DNA of 64,000 nucleotides from an uncultured Oscillospiraceae bacterium (lineage in GTDB: Bacteria > Bacillota > Clostridia > Oscillospirales > Oscillospiraceae): positions 69,737-133,736 of the forward strand of contig CAKTTB010000005.1 in NCBI GenBank assembly GCA_934613505.1. Reading direction: 5' to 3'. This document shows, in pieces, positions 1 through 8,996 of this stretch (position 1 is its first letter; the number at the start of each line of letters is the position of its first letter). The notes under the pieces are model-generated. The model had not been told where the DNA came from. It ran no database searches and saw nothing but the letters and a program-made list of their open reading frames with translations. Both the position numbers and the translations under genes were made by a program.

Positions 1-845
1 GTACCGAAAATCGTTCCGCCGATGTTTCCGTCACCGCCGGTAAAGCTAGTGCCGCCGATGATGACCGCGGTGATCGCGTCCGTCTCCAGCGCTGTCGCGC
101 AGGACGGCACGCCGGAATACATTCTTGCTGCCATGATCACGCCCGCAAGTGCCGTGAACACACCGGAAAGCACAAACGAGAAGATCGTTGTTGCGGCCAG
201 ATTGATGCCGGAGAATTTTGCCGCCTCTGCATTGCCGCCGACCGCGAAAACATCGCGGCCGATATTTGTCTTATTCAGAATAAACCAGCAGGCCACGAAA
301 GCCAGCACCGCGATCAGCAGCACGCTGGGGATCCCAAGCAGCTTTCCATTGCCGACCGCGATCACCGGATGCAGGGGGTCGATCGGCAGCGGGTAGCCGC
401 GATTGAGCGCGATCGCAAATCCGCGCAGGATCGTCGTCATGCCGAGCGTCGCAATAAAGGAGTGAATCTTGCCTTTTGCGACAATCACGCCGTTGATCAC
501 ACCGATTAGTCCGCCTGCAGCCAGCGTCAGAAGGATCGCCGGCACACTGCCGACACCCATGCTGATCAGCCACGCCAGAAGCATGGTCGCCAGCGCGCAC
601 AGCGCGCCCTGACTCAAGTCGATATTCCCGCTGATGATCACAAACGTCATGCCAAGGCCGGCAAAGAACGTCGTATTGTTATTGATCAGCAGCTGCAGCA
701 GGTTCTTGGAGTTCAGGAAGACCGGATTATAGATCGAGGTCACCGTCATCATGGCAATGATGACGATCACAAGACCTCCGTAATTTTTCAGGAACCGGCC
801 GATCGCCGTGTGGCCCAATTTTCCCTCTTTTGCACTCTGTTTCAT
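1..845 (-). CDS. Sugar ABC transporter permease (RbsC-like), 3' end cut by the window
   Basis: Membrane permease of a monosaccharide-type (CUT2) importer working with the ATPase and lipoprotein encoded just upstream. The visible part runs from the ATG at 845 to the window edge, about 281 codons, so the carboxy-terminal part is missing. The protein starts MKQSAKEGKLGHT and shows several hydrophobic segments. It has family motifs around residues 60-75 (ISGNIDLSQGA) and in the later region (AVGGNAEAAKFSGI; then AVIIGGTSFTGG), all typical of RbsC/MglC-type permeases. The start overlaps the ATPase stop in an ATGA arrangement, which implies translational coupling. The ligand is unknown. Co-location with a glycyl radical enzyme and a LacI regulator points to a sugar or sugar-derived polyol. 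Confidence 0.9.
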   Translation of the reverse strand, partial: MKQSAKEGKLGHTAIGRFLKNYGGLVIVIIAMMTVTSIYNPVFLNSKNLLQLLINNNTTFFAGLGMTFVIISGNIDLSQGALCALATMLLAWLISMGVGSVPAILLTLAAGGLIGVINGVIVAKGKIHSFIATLGMTTILRGFAIALNRGYPLPIDPLHPVIAVGNGKLLGIPSVLLIAVLAFVACWFILNKTNIGRDVFAVGGNAEAAKFSGINLAATTIFSFVLSGVFTALAGVIMAARMYSGVPSCATALETDAITAVIIGGTSFTGGDGNIGGTIFG

Positions 846-2365
846 TCTTTTCCTCCCGCGGCATACTGCAGAATCTTTCCGATAGTCACGTCCCGGCCCT
901 CGATCCGTCCGGAGATCTCCCCGCCGGACAGGACGATCACACGGTCACAGACGACCGGGATCTCCGACATGTCGGACGTAAAGAACAGCACGCCCATGCC
1001 GCTTTTTTTCAGTTTACTGATCAGCTGATAGATCGTCGCCTTCGCACCGACGTCAATGCCGCGCGTCGGTTCGTCCAGCATCAGGATCTTTGGCTGCGCA
1101 AGCAGCTCCTTCGCAATGACAACTTTCTGCTGATTGCCGCCAGACAGATAACGGACTTTCTGCTCCGTTCCGGCAGTCTTGATCGCAAGCTCCTGTATCA
1201 TTTCAGCCGCATCGGCATTTTCCCGCCGGCGGTCGATCATTCCGAATTTACCGGTTCTTTTACGATAGGTTCTGCACATTGCGATATTTTCCCGCACACT
1301 GCGGATCAATACCAACCCCTGCAGCTTTCTGTCCTCCGGGACAACGCCGACGCCATGATTCAGGGCGTCGCGCATATTGTTCAGCTTTGTCGGCTCTCCA
1401 TACAGCCGCATGGAAAAATCTTCATTTTTATCCAGCCCGGTCAGCGCGCGCAGCAGCTCTGTTTTGCCTGCGCCGACCAGCCCTGTGATCCCCAGCACCT
1501 CGCCGGCGTGCAGGGTAAAGTCGATCGGCTCTGCCTTGGGTGTAAGCTTCAGGCCTTCCACCTCCAGGAGCGTCTCACCGCTGATCGTTCCCTCGTTTTC
1601 GATCTCACTGCGCAGCTTCTGCTGCGTCTGCATCAGATCTTCACCGACCATCAGGGAAACGATCTCCCGCTGGTTGGTCTCCTGCTTCTTCTTGGATGCA
1701 ATAAAATGGCCGTCCCGCAAAACGATCAGCGTATCTGCAATTTCAAACACCTCATCGAGCAGATGCGAAATATACACGATCGCGACACCACGTTCCTTCA
1801 TTCTCCGGATGATCGCCTGCAGCCCCCTCACTTCCTCGATGCTGAGCGATGATGTCGGTTCATCCATAATGACTACGCTCGCCTGCTCCGCAACGACCTT
1901 TACAATGGAGACCAGCTGCCGGTACGAGATCGGGAGCTGATCCACCCGCATGCGCGGATCGATATCAAACCCAAGCTCCTCCAGAATCCTGCCGGCCTTT
2001 CGGACCATCTCCTTCTGGCTGACCGCTGCGCCGCGGTGCTCCGTGCGTTTGCTCAGGAATATATTCTCTGCAACCGAAAGCGCCGGGACAAGCGCAAGCT
2101 CCTGCGGGATGATCGCGATCCCATTCTCTCTTGCCGTTTGAATGTCATAGCTCTGAAATTCTTTTCCGTGGATCCGGATCTGCCCGCCGTCCGCCTGATG
2201 GACCCCCATCAGAATATTCATCAGCGTCGACTTGCCTGCGCCGTTTTCTCCCATCAGCGCGACGACCTCGCCGCTGTGCAGCGTCAGATCCACACCCTTG
2301 AGGACGCTCACACCGGAAAATGACTTTGTGATCCCTCTTAATTCTACAATTGCCTGTTGTTCCAT
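842..2365 (-). CDS. Sugar ABC transporter ATP-binding protein, tandem NBD (RbsA/MglA family)
   Basis: Cytoplasmic ATPase of the CUT2 importer, 507 aa, the usual size for RbsA/MglA with two fused nucleotide-binding domains. The first half has Walker A GENGAGKST (about 39-47), a degenerate signature near LPISYRQLV and Walker B VVIMDEPTS. The second half has GLVGAGKTE as a degenerate Walker A, signature LSGGNQQK and Walker B ILMLDEPTRGID. Asymmetric degeneration of the paired sites is normal for this family. A GAGGTG ribosome site lies just before the ATG. It sits between the binding protein and the permease, so the transporter order is binding protein, ATPase, permease. Confidence 0.95.
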   Translation of the reverse strand: MEQQAIVELRGITKSFSGVSVLKGVDLTLHSGEVVALMGENGAGKSTLMNILMGVHQADGGQIRIHGKEFQSYDIQTARENGIAIIPQELALVPALSVAENIFLSKRTEHRGAAVSQKEMVRKAGRILEELGFDIDPRMRVDQLPISYRQLVSIVKVVAEQASVVIMDEPTSSLSIEEVRGLQAIIRRMKERGVAIVYISHLLDEVFEIADTLIVLRDGHFIASKKKQETNQREIVSLMVGEDLMQTQQKLRSEIENEGTISGETLLEVEGLKLTPKAEPIDFTLHAGEVLGITGLVGAGKTELLRALTGLDKNEDFSMRLYGEPTKLNNMRDALNHGVGVVPEDRKLQGLVLIRSVRENIAMCRTYRKRTGKFGMIDRRRENADAAEMIQELAIKTAGTEQKVRYLSGGNQQKVVIAKELLAQPKILMLDEPTRGIDVGAKATIYQLISKLKKSGMGVLFFTSDMSEIPVVCDRVIVLSGGEISGRIEGRDVTIGKILQYAAGGKE

Positions 2366-2439
2366 TTGGCACCTCTTTTCGCAGCCGTCAGCCGGAGGTT
2401 CTCCGGCTGACGGCGCATGCTTTATCCTGTAGGATTGCC

Positions 2440-3510
2440 TTACGCAAGGGTCTGCGGCAGCGTAATATCGCCGTACTTGGCAAGGAATGCGATATTGTCC
2501 GCGGCAAATTCCTCAACATTTTCCTGCGTGATTGGGAGTACCGGGAGCGCAAGGACCTCTACCTTCTCATAACCGGCGATCGCGCGCAGGCACTCGTAGA
2601 CGCCGAAATAACCGATCGCATACGGGAACTGCGTAACGCCGCCCTTGATGGCCGTACCGTTTTTGATTGCCTCCGCGACCTCATCCTCAACGTCATAGCT
2701 AATGATCGTGATCTTGTCGGAAAGACCGGCCGTATCGACTGCGGACAGCGCGCCGATCGCAGGGTCGCCCTGCGTGCAGTAGATACCGACAAGTGTGTCA
2801 TACTTCGTCAGCATGGGCGCGATCTTCGTCAGGGTATCTTCACGGGTGCCGTCCTGCTCAATATAGTCGACCACGTTGATGTTGGAGCCTTCGATCGCGT
2901 CTTCAAAGCCCTGATAGCGCTGATCCATCGCCACAGATGCAAACTCAAGCTTCGTCATAATGATGTCGCCGCCCTCCGGCAGAAGTTCCATCATCAGCTT
3001 GCCGGCTGCATAGCCGCCTGCATAGTTGTCAGACGTGACCGTGCCCGCTGCAAGGTCCGTGCGCTCCGGCGTTGTGTCGACGCTGATGAACGGGACGCCT
3101 GCGTCAGCCGCCTTCTGCAGGCAGCCCGTGATCGCGGAGGAATCCGAGCAGTTCATGACCAGACCGTCATAGCCCTGCGCCAGATACGTATCCGTCAGCG
3201 TCTGCTCTTTATTGAGGTCACGGCTCGTGTACTGGATGTCCAGCTGCACGCCGAACGCTTCGCCTGCCGCTTCCATGCCCTTGGCAACGGACTGGAAGAA
3301 GCCGACCGACGCATCCGCCGGCATACCTGCGATCTTCAGCTTCGACAGATCCAGCGTATCGCTGTCAGACGCCTGTTCTGTCGGTTCTGCCTGGGTCTGG
3401 TTCTGGGCAGGCTCCGCCTGCTCCGTGCTGTTGTCCTTCGTGCCGCCTGCACACGCCGCTAGCGTCAGGCACATAACGGCCGCCAAAAGAAACGCCACCA
3501 ATCTTTTCAT
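2440..3510 (-). CDS. Sugar ABC transporter substrate-binding lipoprotein
   Basis: Extracytoplasmic receptor of the importer, 356 aa, type I periplasmic-binding fold. The start at 3510 is chosen because AGGAGG lies 8 bases upstream and the protein then opens with a lipoprotein signal peptide, MKRLVAFLLAAVMCLTLAAC, whose lipobox is LAAC. A short low-complexity linker rich in Glu, Gln and Thr follows. Mature-domain features of the sugar-binding group include GYDGLVMNCSDSSAI, AGVPFISVDTTP and TQGDPAIGALSA. The open frame continues upstream, but that extension has no ribosome site and would bury the signal peptide. The gene has its own promoter in the 80-base gap behind the activase gene. Confidence 0.93.
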   Translation of the reverse strand: MKRLVAFLLAAVMCLTLAACAGGTKDNSTEQAEPAQNQTQAEPTEQASDSDTLDLSKLKIAGMPADASVGFFQSVAKGMEAAGEAFGVQLDIQYTSRDLNKEQTLTDTYLAQGYDGLVMNCSDSSAITGCLQKAADAGVPFISVDTTPERTDLAAGTVTSDNYAGGYAAGKLMMELLPEGGDIIMTKLEFASVAMDQRYQGFEDAIEGSNINVVDYIEQDGTREDTLTKIAPMLTKYDTLVGIYCTQGDPAIGALSAVDTAGLSDKITIISYDVEDEVAEAIKNGTAIKGGVTQFPYAIGYFGVYECLRAIAGYEKVEVLALPVLPITQENVEEFAADNIAFLAKYGDITLPQTLA

Positions 3511-3537
3511 TTTTACTCCTCCTGATTTGTGTTTTTT

Positions 3538-3566
3538 ATAATACTGCATTTGCAACGCATTTGCAA
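3538..3566 (-). promoter_or_regulatory. Promoter of the binding-protein gene with overlapping 11-bp-period direct repeats
   Basis: On the minus strand TTGCAA (3566-3561) and TATTAT (3543-3538) are separated by 17 bases. The 10-mer GCATTTGCAA occurs twice (3546-3555 and 3557-3566) with an 11-bp period, covering the -35 and the spacer. This fits a regulator binding one DNA face. It would allow transporter expression independent of the GRE promoter. Confidence 0.6.
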
Positions 3567-3590
3567 ATATTATTCCACCCCAAACTGCAC

Positions 3591-4475
3591 TCAAATAATA
3601 ATCGGCGTTATACCGAACGAGCGGATCACCTGCAGCCGCTGCTCCAGTTGTTCCGGCGTATGCTTCGGAAAAACCGTTGCCTGCATGCCGAGATCCTCGT
3701 ATTTGCTGCATCCGTAATCGTGGTACGGGCTGACGTCCAGTTTGCCGATCCCGTGCGCCAGCAGGAAACTGCACATGGCTTTCAGATTTTCGTCATCATC
3801 GTTCTGACCGGGTATCATCGGATATCGGACGGTCAGCTGTACGCGGCTGGCCGCAGCCAGCTTGAAATTCTGCAGGATCCGGTCATTTCCGGCACCGGTC
3901 AGCTGCTTATGCCGCGCAGTGTCCATATGCTTCAGGTCAAACAGCACGCCATCCGCCAGTTCCAGCATCTCTGCAAACGCCGCTTCCCCGCAGTTGCCGC
4001 AGGTATCGATATAGATCCCGATCCCCTGCAGCAGGGCGGCGGTCTCCCGGATAAAGGGAAACTGCAGCATCGGTTCTCCGCCGGAAAACGTCACGCCCCC
4101 ACCGGAAGCCTCATAATAGTCGCGGTCTCTGCGCAGCAGTTCTGCCAGCTGCTGCGGCTGATACGCCGTTCCGAGCAGCTGCACGCTGCCGTAGCAGCAG
4201 GCCGCCTCGCACCGCCCGCAGCCTGTACAGCGGGACGGTTCGATCCGATGCTGTCCGTCTTCCATCCGATGAACGCCATTCGGGCAGACCTTTACACACA
4301 TTCCGCAGTTCCGGCAGAGCCGGAAATTTACCTTGATCTGCCGGGCGGGCGAAATGGATTCCGGATTGTGACACCACGGACAGTGCAGCGAGCAGCCCTT
4401 CATAAATACTGTCGTCCGGATCCCGGGGCCGTTGCCGATGGAAAAGCGCTGAATGTCAAAAATATTGCCTTCCAT
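3591..4475 (-). CDS. Glycyl radical enzyme activating enzyme (radical SAM)
   Basis: Installs the glycyl radical on the adjacent enzyme using S-adenosylmethionine and a reduced [4Fe-4S] cluster; 294 aa. The radical SAM motif near residue 29 is CSLHCPWC (C-x3-C-x2-C). An inserted ferredoxin-like domain carries two clusters (CRNCGMCVKVCP about 53-64 and CTGCGRCEAACC), as in activases of the eliminase-type GREs but not in PflA. The GGEP motif (FSGGEPMLQ) is present. It starts one base after the GRE stop, so the two are one transcript. The partner is certainly the neighbouring GRE; the substrate cannot be read from the activase. Confidence 0.94.
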   Translation of the reverse strand: MEGNIFDIQRFSIGNGPGIRTTVFMKGCSLHCPWCHNPESISPARQIKVNFRLCRNCGMCVKVCPNGVHRMEDGQHRIEPSRCTGCGRCEAACCYGSVQLLGTAYQPQQLAELLRRDRDYYEASGGGVTFSGGEPMLQFPFIRETAALLQGIGIYIDTCGNCGEAAFAEMLELADGVLFDLKHMDTARHKQLTGAGNDRILQNFKLAAASRVQLTVRYPMIPGQNDDDENLKAMCSFLLAHGIGKLDVSPYHDYGCSKYEDLGMQATVFPKHTPEQLEQRLQVIRSFGITPIII

Positions 4476-4476
4476 A

Positions 4477-6717
4477 TCACACTTCCGTCCGGTCGATCAT
4501 TTCCTGCTGCTGCTCCGGAGAGAGCGAAACGAAATACGCACTGTATCCGACCACCCGGACAAGCAGATTCCGGTACTTCTCAGGATGTGCGACCGCATCC
4601 TCCAGCGTCTTTCTGTCTACAACGTTGACCTGCGTATGCATACCGCCCTTCCGGAAATAGCCCTCCAGGATCGCAGCCAGATTCAGATACCCGTTTTCCC
4701 CATGGAACGCACGCGGCTGGAACTTGACATTGATACCGCCGCTCGGTGTCTTCGTAAACGGAAGCTTCGCGACACTGTTGAACATGGCCGTCGGGCCGTT
4801 GGCTTCGGTTCCGTAGACCGGAGACTGGCTTTCACTGATCGCTTCACCCGCGCTCCGCCCATCGGCCGAGGCAGCGCAGACCTTTCCAAACGCCCGGTGA
4901 TGCCAGAGGGAATAGAAGCTCGGGTACAGCTTCCGGCCGCCTGCTGTCGGCGACGCCGCCATGACCTCTTCCACATATATCTGCCCGACTTTCTCTGCAT
5001 AGCGGTCGACGGCATCATCGTCGTTGCCGAATTTCGGATACTGCTCCCGGATGTAGGTCTGTATGTACGCTTCGCCTTCCCAATTGCTTTTCAGCAGCTC
5101 TGTCAGCTCCGGCAGCGTAAATCTCCGCTCCCGGAACACCAGACGGTCGATCGCATACAGGGAATTGGCCAGCGTCGCAATTCCGACAAAATGGCAGTTG
5201 ATATGCCGCTGCCGGGAGCCGTCCGCATTCATGCTTGAAGCCTTGCGGATGCAGTCCGTCATCAAAATCGACTCAAAGCTGAACGGTTTCAGCTCCTGCC
5301 AATACGCATCCGACCGCTCCACGTGTGCCTTGGTCCTGCGGATGCAGTCCCGGATCTGCAGCCGGAGCGCCTGCAGGATATCGTCCATGGACCGCAGCTG
5401 GTATGTCGGCGGCGTAATGACGCCCTGCACCCGGCCAGTCGCCATGCACGCACCGCTGTTCAGTGCATATTCCAGCAGCTTCGGCCCGCATTCCCATGCT
5501 TCCCGGAGTTCATCCTCCTGTCCCGGCAGGAAGCTGTTGTTGCAGCCGTAATATCCATATCCATATGCATCTGCCCGCGAAACACCGTTCGCCATCAGAG
5601 CCTCCACGACTACATGGTCGTTGAAAAAGCTGGGATAACCCAGACCGCTCGCCGCGATCCTGCACGCGTATCGGAAAAAGTCCCGGTCGATGTTCCGGTG
5701 ATAGCGGACATTGACCGTCGGCTGCTTCAGCTTCAGCTCATATATGGCATCCAGAATGATCCACGATACCGTATTCGTTGTATCGCTGCCATCCTCCCGC
5801 ATGCCGGAGACAAGGATATACTGCAGGCTGTTTTTGCAGAGCACACGCTTGGGTTTGTACGACTCCCACGCATATCCGATGATCTCATTGCTCTTGATAA
5901 ACAGGCATTCCATCAGCTCCAGTGCCTGTTCCCGCGTCAGCCGGCCTGCCGCAGCATCCTGTGCATAATACGGATACAGGATCTGGTCCAGTCTGCCGTA
6001 TGCGTAATCCCGCGCGCCGCAGACCACCTGCAAAACGAACATGCCGAACCAGATCAGCTGCACCGCTTCCCGGAAGCTGCCCGCACCGCCGCAGCTGAGG
6101 TGCCGGCACACCGATTCAATTTCCGTCAGTCTTTTCTGTTCGTCCTCCGGCTTTTCCTTTGCCAGCTCTGCAGCCCGTTCTGCATAGCGCGCAATGAAGG
6201 CGTTCATCGCCTCTGCTGCATCGACGGCATTTTGTAAAAACGCCGTCTGTGCCTGCGTCAGGGCCGGATCCTCCAGCCGCTGCTGCGCCTCGGCACGAAT
6301 GCCGGTAAATCCCTTCTCCAGAAGCCGCGCCCAGTCCGGGATACAATGTCCGTAAGAGTTGAACCAGACCGGGGCAAACCGCTCGTCCTCATCTGTGATC
6401 TCGATGATCTGCAGCGGGTCGAACGTAAACAGCTCCGTCGCTTTGAAGTTGTAGCGCCGGCACATACGCGCGAACGCCTCCTCCTGCTCCGGGCTGAGGA
6501 TCTCTTCCCGGCACATGCCGACGATCAGCTCATTGTCCCGGATATCCACCGTCATGTTCTCCAGCAGGTGCTGCAGACACCGGACATATTTGATGTCGTT
6601 CGGATCATTGCGATGCGCCCGTTCCGCTTCCAGCAGCAATACAGCCCGTTCAAAAAACACGCCTTCGTCGCTGATCGTTTCCAGATTTTCCTGAAGTTTT
6701 TTTACTCTCGGCGTCAT
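4477..6717 (-). CDS. Glycyl radical enzyme of unknown substrate with atypical active-site motif
   Basis: Catalytic subunit of an oxygen-sensitive glycyl radical enzyme, 746 aa from the ATG at 6717, which has AAGGATGG at good spacing. An ATG three codons earlier (6726) abuts the same site and is less likely. The radical-bearing glycine lies in RVVGYSAYF about 23 residues from the C-terminus. The active-site cysteine is in [13 protein letters not shown] (about residue 392). Members acting on glycerol, propanediol, choline, isethionate or hydroxyproline usually read GC-x-E, with the Glu as catalytic base. Here that position is Asn. The rest ([21 protein letters not shown]) keeps the barrel fold. 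The context of a sugar importer, activase and LacI regulator suggests a carbohydrate-derived substrate. No microcompartment genes are present. Confidence 0.92.
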   Translation of the reverse strand: MTPRVKKLQENLETISDEGVFFERAVLLLEAERAHRNDPNDIKYVRCLQHLLENMTVDIRDNELIVGMCREEILSPEQEEAFARMCRRYNFKATELFTFDPLQIIEITDEDERFAPVWFNSYGHCIPDWARLLEKGFTGIRAEAQQRLEDPALTQAQTAFLQNAVDAAEAMNAFIARYAERAAELAKEKPEDEQKRLTEIESVCRHLSCGGAGSFREAVQLIWFGMFVLQVVCGARDYAYGRLDQILYPYYAQDAAAGRLTREQALELMECLFIKSNEIIGYAWESYKPKRVLCKNSLQYILVSGMREDGSDTTNTVSWIILDAIYELKLKQPTVNVRYHRNIDRDFFRYACRIAASGLGYPSFFNDHVVVEALMANGVSRADAYGYGYYGCNNSFLPGQEDELREAWECGPKLLEYALNSGACMATGRVQGVITPPTYQLRSMDDILQALRLQIRDCIRRTKAHVERSDAYWQELKPFSFESILMTDCIRKASSMNADGSRQRHINCHFVGIATLANSLYAIDRLVFRERRFTLPELTELLKSNWEGEAYIQTYIREQYPKFGNDDDAVDRYAEKVGQIYVEEVMAASPTAGGRKLYPSFYSLWHHRAFGKVCAASADGRSAGEAISESQSPVYGTEANGPTAMFNSVAKLPFTKTPSGGINVKFQPRAFHGENGYLNLAAILEGYFRKGGMHTQVNVVDRKTLEDAVAHPEKYRNLLVRVVGYSAYFVSLSPEQQQEMIDRTEV

Positions 6718-6776
6718 TTCTGCCATCCTTTTCTTAACCGCAATTCATTTTCTCAATCGTTAAGCGCATCGTTTCG

Positions 6777-6800
6777 CTTAACGTTAAGCTTAACGTTAAA
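6777..6800. promoter_or_regulatory. Tandem palindromic operators in front of the GRE operon
   Basis: Two adjacent 12-bp palindromes, CTTAACGTTAAG (6777-6788) and CTTAACGTTAAA (6789-6800), each centred on AACGTT as in LacI-family sites. A further inverted pair, CGTTAAGCG (6758-6766) and CGCTTAACG (6775-6783), overlaps the first. They lie immediately downstream of the GRE -10 element, so a bound repressor would block initiation. The LacI gene divergent from this site is the obvious ligand-sensing candidate. Confidence 0.75.
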
Positions 6801-6803
6801 TTG

Positions 6804-6832
6804 ACATTATCACAAAAAATCTGCTTTGTCAA
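6804..6832 (-). promoter_or_regulatory. Strong sigma-A-type promoter of the GRE-activase operon
   Basis: Minus-strand TTGACA (6832-6827), a 17-base spacer and TAATGT (6809-6804). The tandem AACGTT palindromes begin 3 bases downstream, over the likely transcription start. Confidence 0.8.
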
Positions 6833-6897
6833 TACGGATCTTTTGGTGTTTTTTGCTTCACGCGATCCGAAAATAAAAAAACAGGGCCTTGCCGCTA

Positions 6898-6950
6898 TTG
6901 ACAAACCCCGGATCCGAATAATATTATGGTTGTGAGAGAAGGAAACGTTT
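6898..6950 (+). promoter_or_regulatory. Promoter of the LacI regulator with a possible autoregulatory half-operator
   Basis: TTGACA (6898-6903), an 18-base spacer and TATTAT (6922-6927). The small palindrome AAACGTTT (6943-6950) lies downstream, just before the GGGAGGA ribosome site. It shares the ACGT centre with the GRE operators, so negative autoregulation is plausible. Confidence 0.6.
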
Positions 6951-6962
6951 GGGAGGACAGGC

Positions 6963-7955
6963 ATGGAAAAAAAGCCGACGTTAAAAGATATTGCCTCGAT
7001 CTGCGGATGCTCTGTTACCACGGTTTCACGTGCGCTGCAAAAAAGCCCGACCATTTCGGAAGCAACACAGAAGAAAATTGCGGACATCGCCAAAGAGCTG
7101 GGCTATATCCCCAACTCGCTTGCCATGAGCATGCGCACCGGATATACCAACACCATTGCAGCCTGTATTCAGGATTTCCGCAATCCATTTTTCTCTGCAA
7201 TGGCAAAGTATATCGAGAGCTGCGCCCGCAAGTTTGGCTATTTCGCGCTCTTCTCGACAACGAATGAATCTCCGGATCAGGAGTATCACGTCTGTGAGAC
7301 GCTTCTGCAGAAGAACGTCGACGGGATTCTTCTCTTCCCGATCCAGCAGGACACGTCCGCCGTCGAGCTTCTGGTCCGGCAAAACATTCCGTTTGTTCTG
7401 GTCGGACGGTATTTTGATGAGCTGGACACAGACTATGTGCTGACCGACGATGCGCAGGGCGCCTACCTTGTCACCCGGCACCTGATCGACCGCGGCGCAC
7501 AGCGGATCCTGTTCCTGAACGTCAGTTCCACCATTTCTTCCGCCCGCTGCCGCCGCAGCGGCTACCTGCGCGCATTGGACGAATCCGGATACACGCCCCA
7601 TATTCTTGAAGGCTCCATGGTTTATGGAAAAACACGGGAGATCTTATATTCCATCCGGGACGAGCTGCCGCAGTATGACGCAATTATGACCTTCTGCGAC
7701 ATCATGGGCTTTGAAGCCTACAATGCCCTTGCCAAAATGGGCTACCGGATCCCGGAAGATATCATGCTCGCCAGCCTTGACGGTCTGCAGCAGGATATCG
7801 TGCTTCCGATCGAGCTGACCTGCGCCGGTACCAATCGCCGGCTTATGGCGCAGAAGTCCATGGATCTTCTTCTGTCCAAGATCCGTGGGACCGCGCCGGC
7901 CGAACCACAGCATATCTGCATTGAACAATACCTGCTTCCAGGCAGTACAACATAA
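6963..7955 (+). CDS. LacI-family transcriptional regulator
   Basis: DNA-binding repressor, 330 aa. The N-terminal helix-turn-helix and hinge read TLKDIASICGCSVTTVSRAL (6-25) followed by NSLAMSMRTG. The rest is a type I periplasmic-binding-like effector domain, so a sugar or related small molecule is the expected ligand. It is divergent from the GRE operon and separated from it by a region holding tandem AACGTT palindromes. A GGGAGGA ribosome site lies 6 bases before the ATG. The asparaginase gene follows after 12 bases and is probably co-transcribed. Confidence 0.93.
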   Translation: MEKKPTLKDIASICGCSVTTVSRALQKSPTISEATQKKIADIAKELGYIPNSLAMSMRTGYTNTIAACIQDFRNPFFSAMAKYIESCARKFGYFALFSTTNESPDQEYHVCETLLQKNVDGILLFPIQQDTSAVELLVRQNIPFVLVGRYFDELDTDYVLTDDAQGAYLVTRHLIDRGAQRILFLNVSSTISSARCRRSGYLRALDESGYTPHILEGSMVYGKTREILYSIRDELPQYDAIMTFCDIMGFEAYNALAKMGYRIPEDIMLASLDGLQQDIVLPIELTCAGTNRRLMAQKSMDLLLSKIRGTAPAEPQHICIEQYLLPGSTT

Positions 7956-7967
7956 GGAGAACCTTCC

Positions 7968-8969
7968 ATGAAAAAGATCCTCATGATCGGTACGGGCGGG
8001 ACGATCGCGTCCGGGAAGACGGCGGAGGGGCTGATGCCGGAATTGACGACCGAGCAGCTGCTGGCCTTTGTGCCGGCGGTCTCTGCGCTTTGCAGCGTGG
8101 ACTGCCTGCAGCTTCTGTCGCTCGACAGCACCAACATTGCGCCTGCGCACTGGCTGCAGATCGCGTCCGCCATCCGTGAGCGGTATCTGCACTACGACGG
8201 CTTTGTCATCTGCCACGGCACCGATACCATGGCCTATACTGCGGCCGCGCTGTCCTATCTCATTCAGGGCGCGGCCAAGCCGATCATTCTGACCGGCGCG
8301 CAGAAGCCCATCAGCTTTGACTCGACCGATTCCAAGGTCAATCTGACGGACGCATTCCAGTGCGCGTGCAGCAACACGCTGCACGGCGTGATGATCGTCT
8401 TCAACGGCAAAGTCATTCAGGGAACGCGCGCGTGCAAGACGCGCTCAAAGAGCTACGAGGCCTTTTCCAGCATCAATTACCCCTATCTTGCCGTCCTGCA
8501 GGACGGCAGGATCCTGCAGTATATCGAAAACGACTGTCTGCCGGCGCCTGTTTTTTATGACCGGCTCGACAGCCGGGTCATGCTCCTGAAGCTGATCCCC
8601 GGCGCGCGGGCGGAGCTTGCCAGCTGGATGCTGACGCAGTGCGACGCGCTGATCCTCGAGAGCTTCGGCGTGGGCGGCATCCCCTCGTACGAGGGCAACG
8701 ACTTTCTTTCCGTTTTGGAAGCCGGCCTGCAGGCCGGGAAGACGATCGTCCTGACCACGCAGGTCCAGAACGAGGGCAGCGACGTCGGCGTCTATCAGGT
8801 CGGCCACAAGATCCGCGAATGCCCGCAGGTCCTTGAGGCCTTTGACATGACGACTGAGGCCATCACCGGCAAGCTTATGTGGATCCTCGGCCAGACCAGC
8901 GAGCCGGCGCAGATCCACCGCCTGTTCTATACGCCGGTGGCAAACGATATCCTCAATTACCGGGCGTAA
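7968..8969 (+). CDS. L-asparaginase, type I-like
   Basis: Hydrolyses L-asparagine to aspartate and ammonia; 333 aa, the length of cytoplasmic type I enzymes. Both catalytic threonine motifs are visible: GTGGTIAS at 8-15 and HGTDTM near 84-89. There is no signal peptide, so the protein is cytoplasmic. It starts 12 bases after the LacI gene on the same strand, with an AAGGAGA ribosome site. The pairing with a LacI regulator may be incidental. Confidence 0.92.
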   Translation: MKKILMIGTGGTIASGKTAEGLMPELTTEQLLAFVPAVSALCSVDCLQLLSLDSTNIAPAHWLQIASAIRERYLHYDGFVICHGTDTMAYTAAALSYLIQGAAKPIILTGAQKPISFDSTDSKVNLTDAFQCACSNTLHGVMIVFNGKVIQGTRACKTRSKSYEAFSSINYPYLAVLQDGRILQYIENDCLPAPVFYDRLDSRVMLLKLIPGARAELASWMLTQCDALILESFGVGGIPSYEGNDFLSVLEAGLQAGKTIVLTTQVQNEGSDVGVYQVGHKIRECPQVLEAFDMTTEAITGKLMWILGQTSEPAQIHRLFYTPVANDILNYRA

Positions 8970-8996
8970 CGCCCCTGCCAGTCAGGAGAAATTACC

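Noticed and set aside
4477..6717. Pyruvate formate-lyase
   Set aside because: PFL has two adjacent active-site cysteines; this enzyme has a single Cys in GCNN, and its activase has the extra ferredoxin domain absent from PflA.
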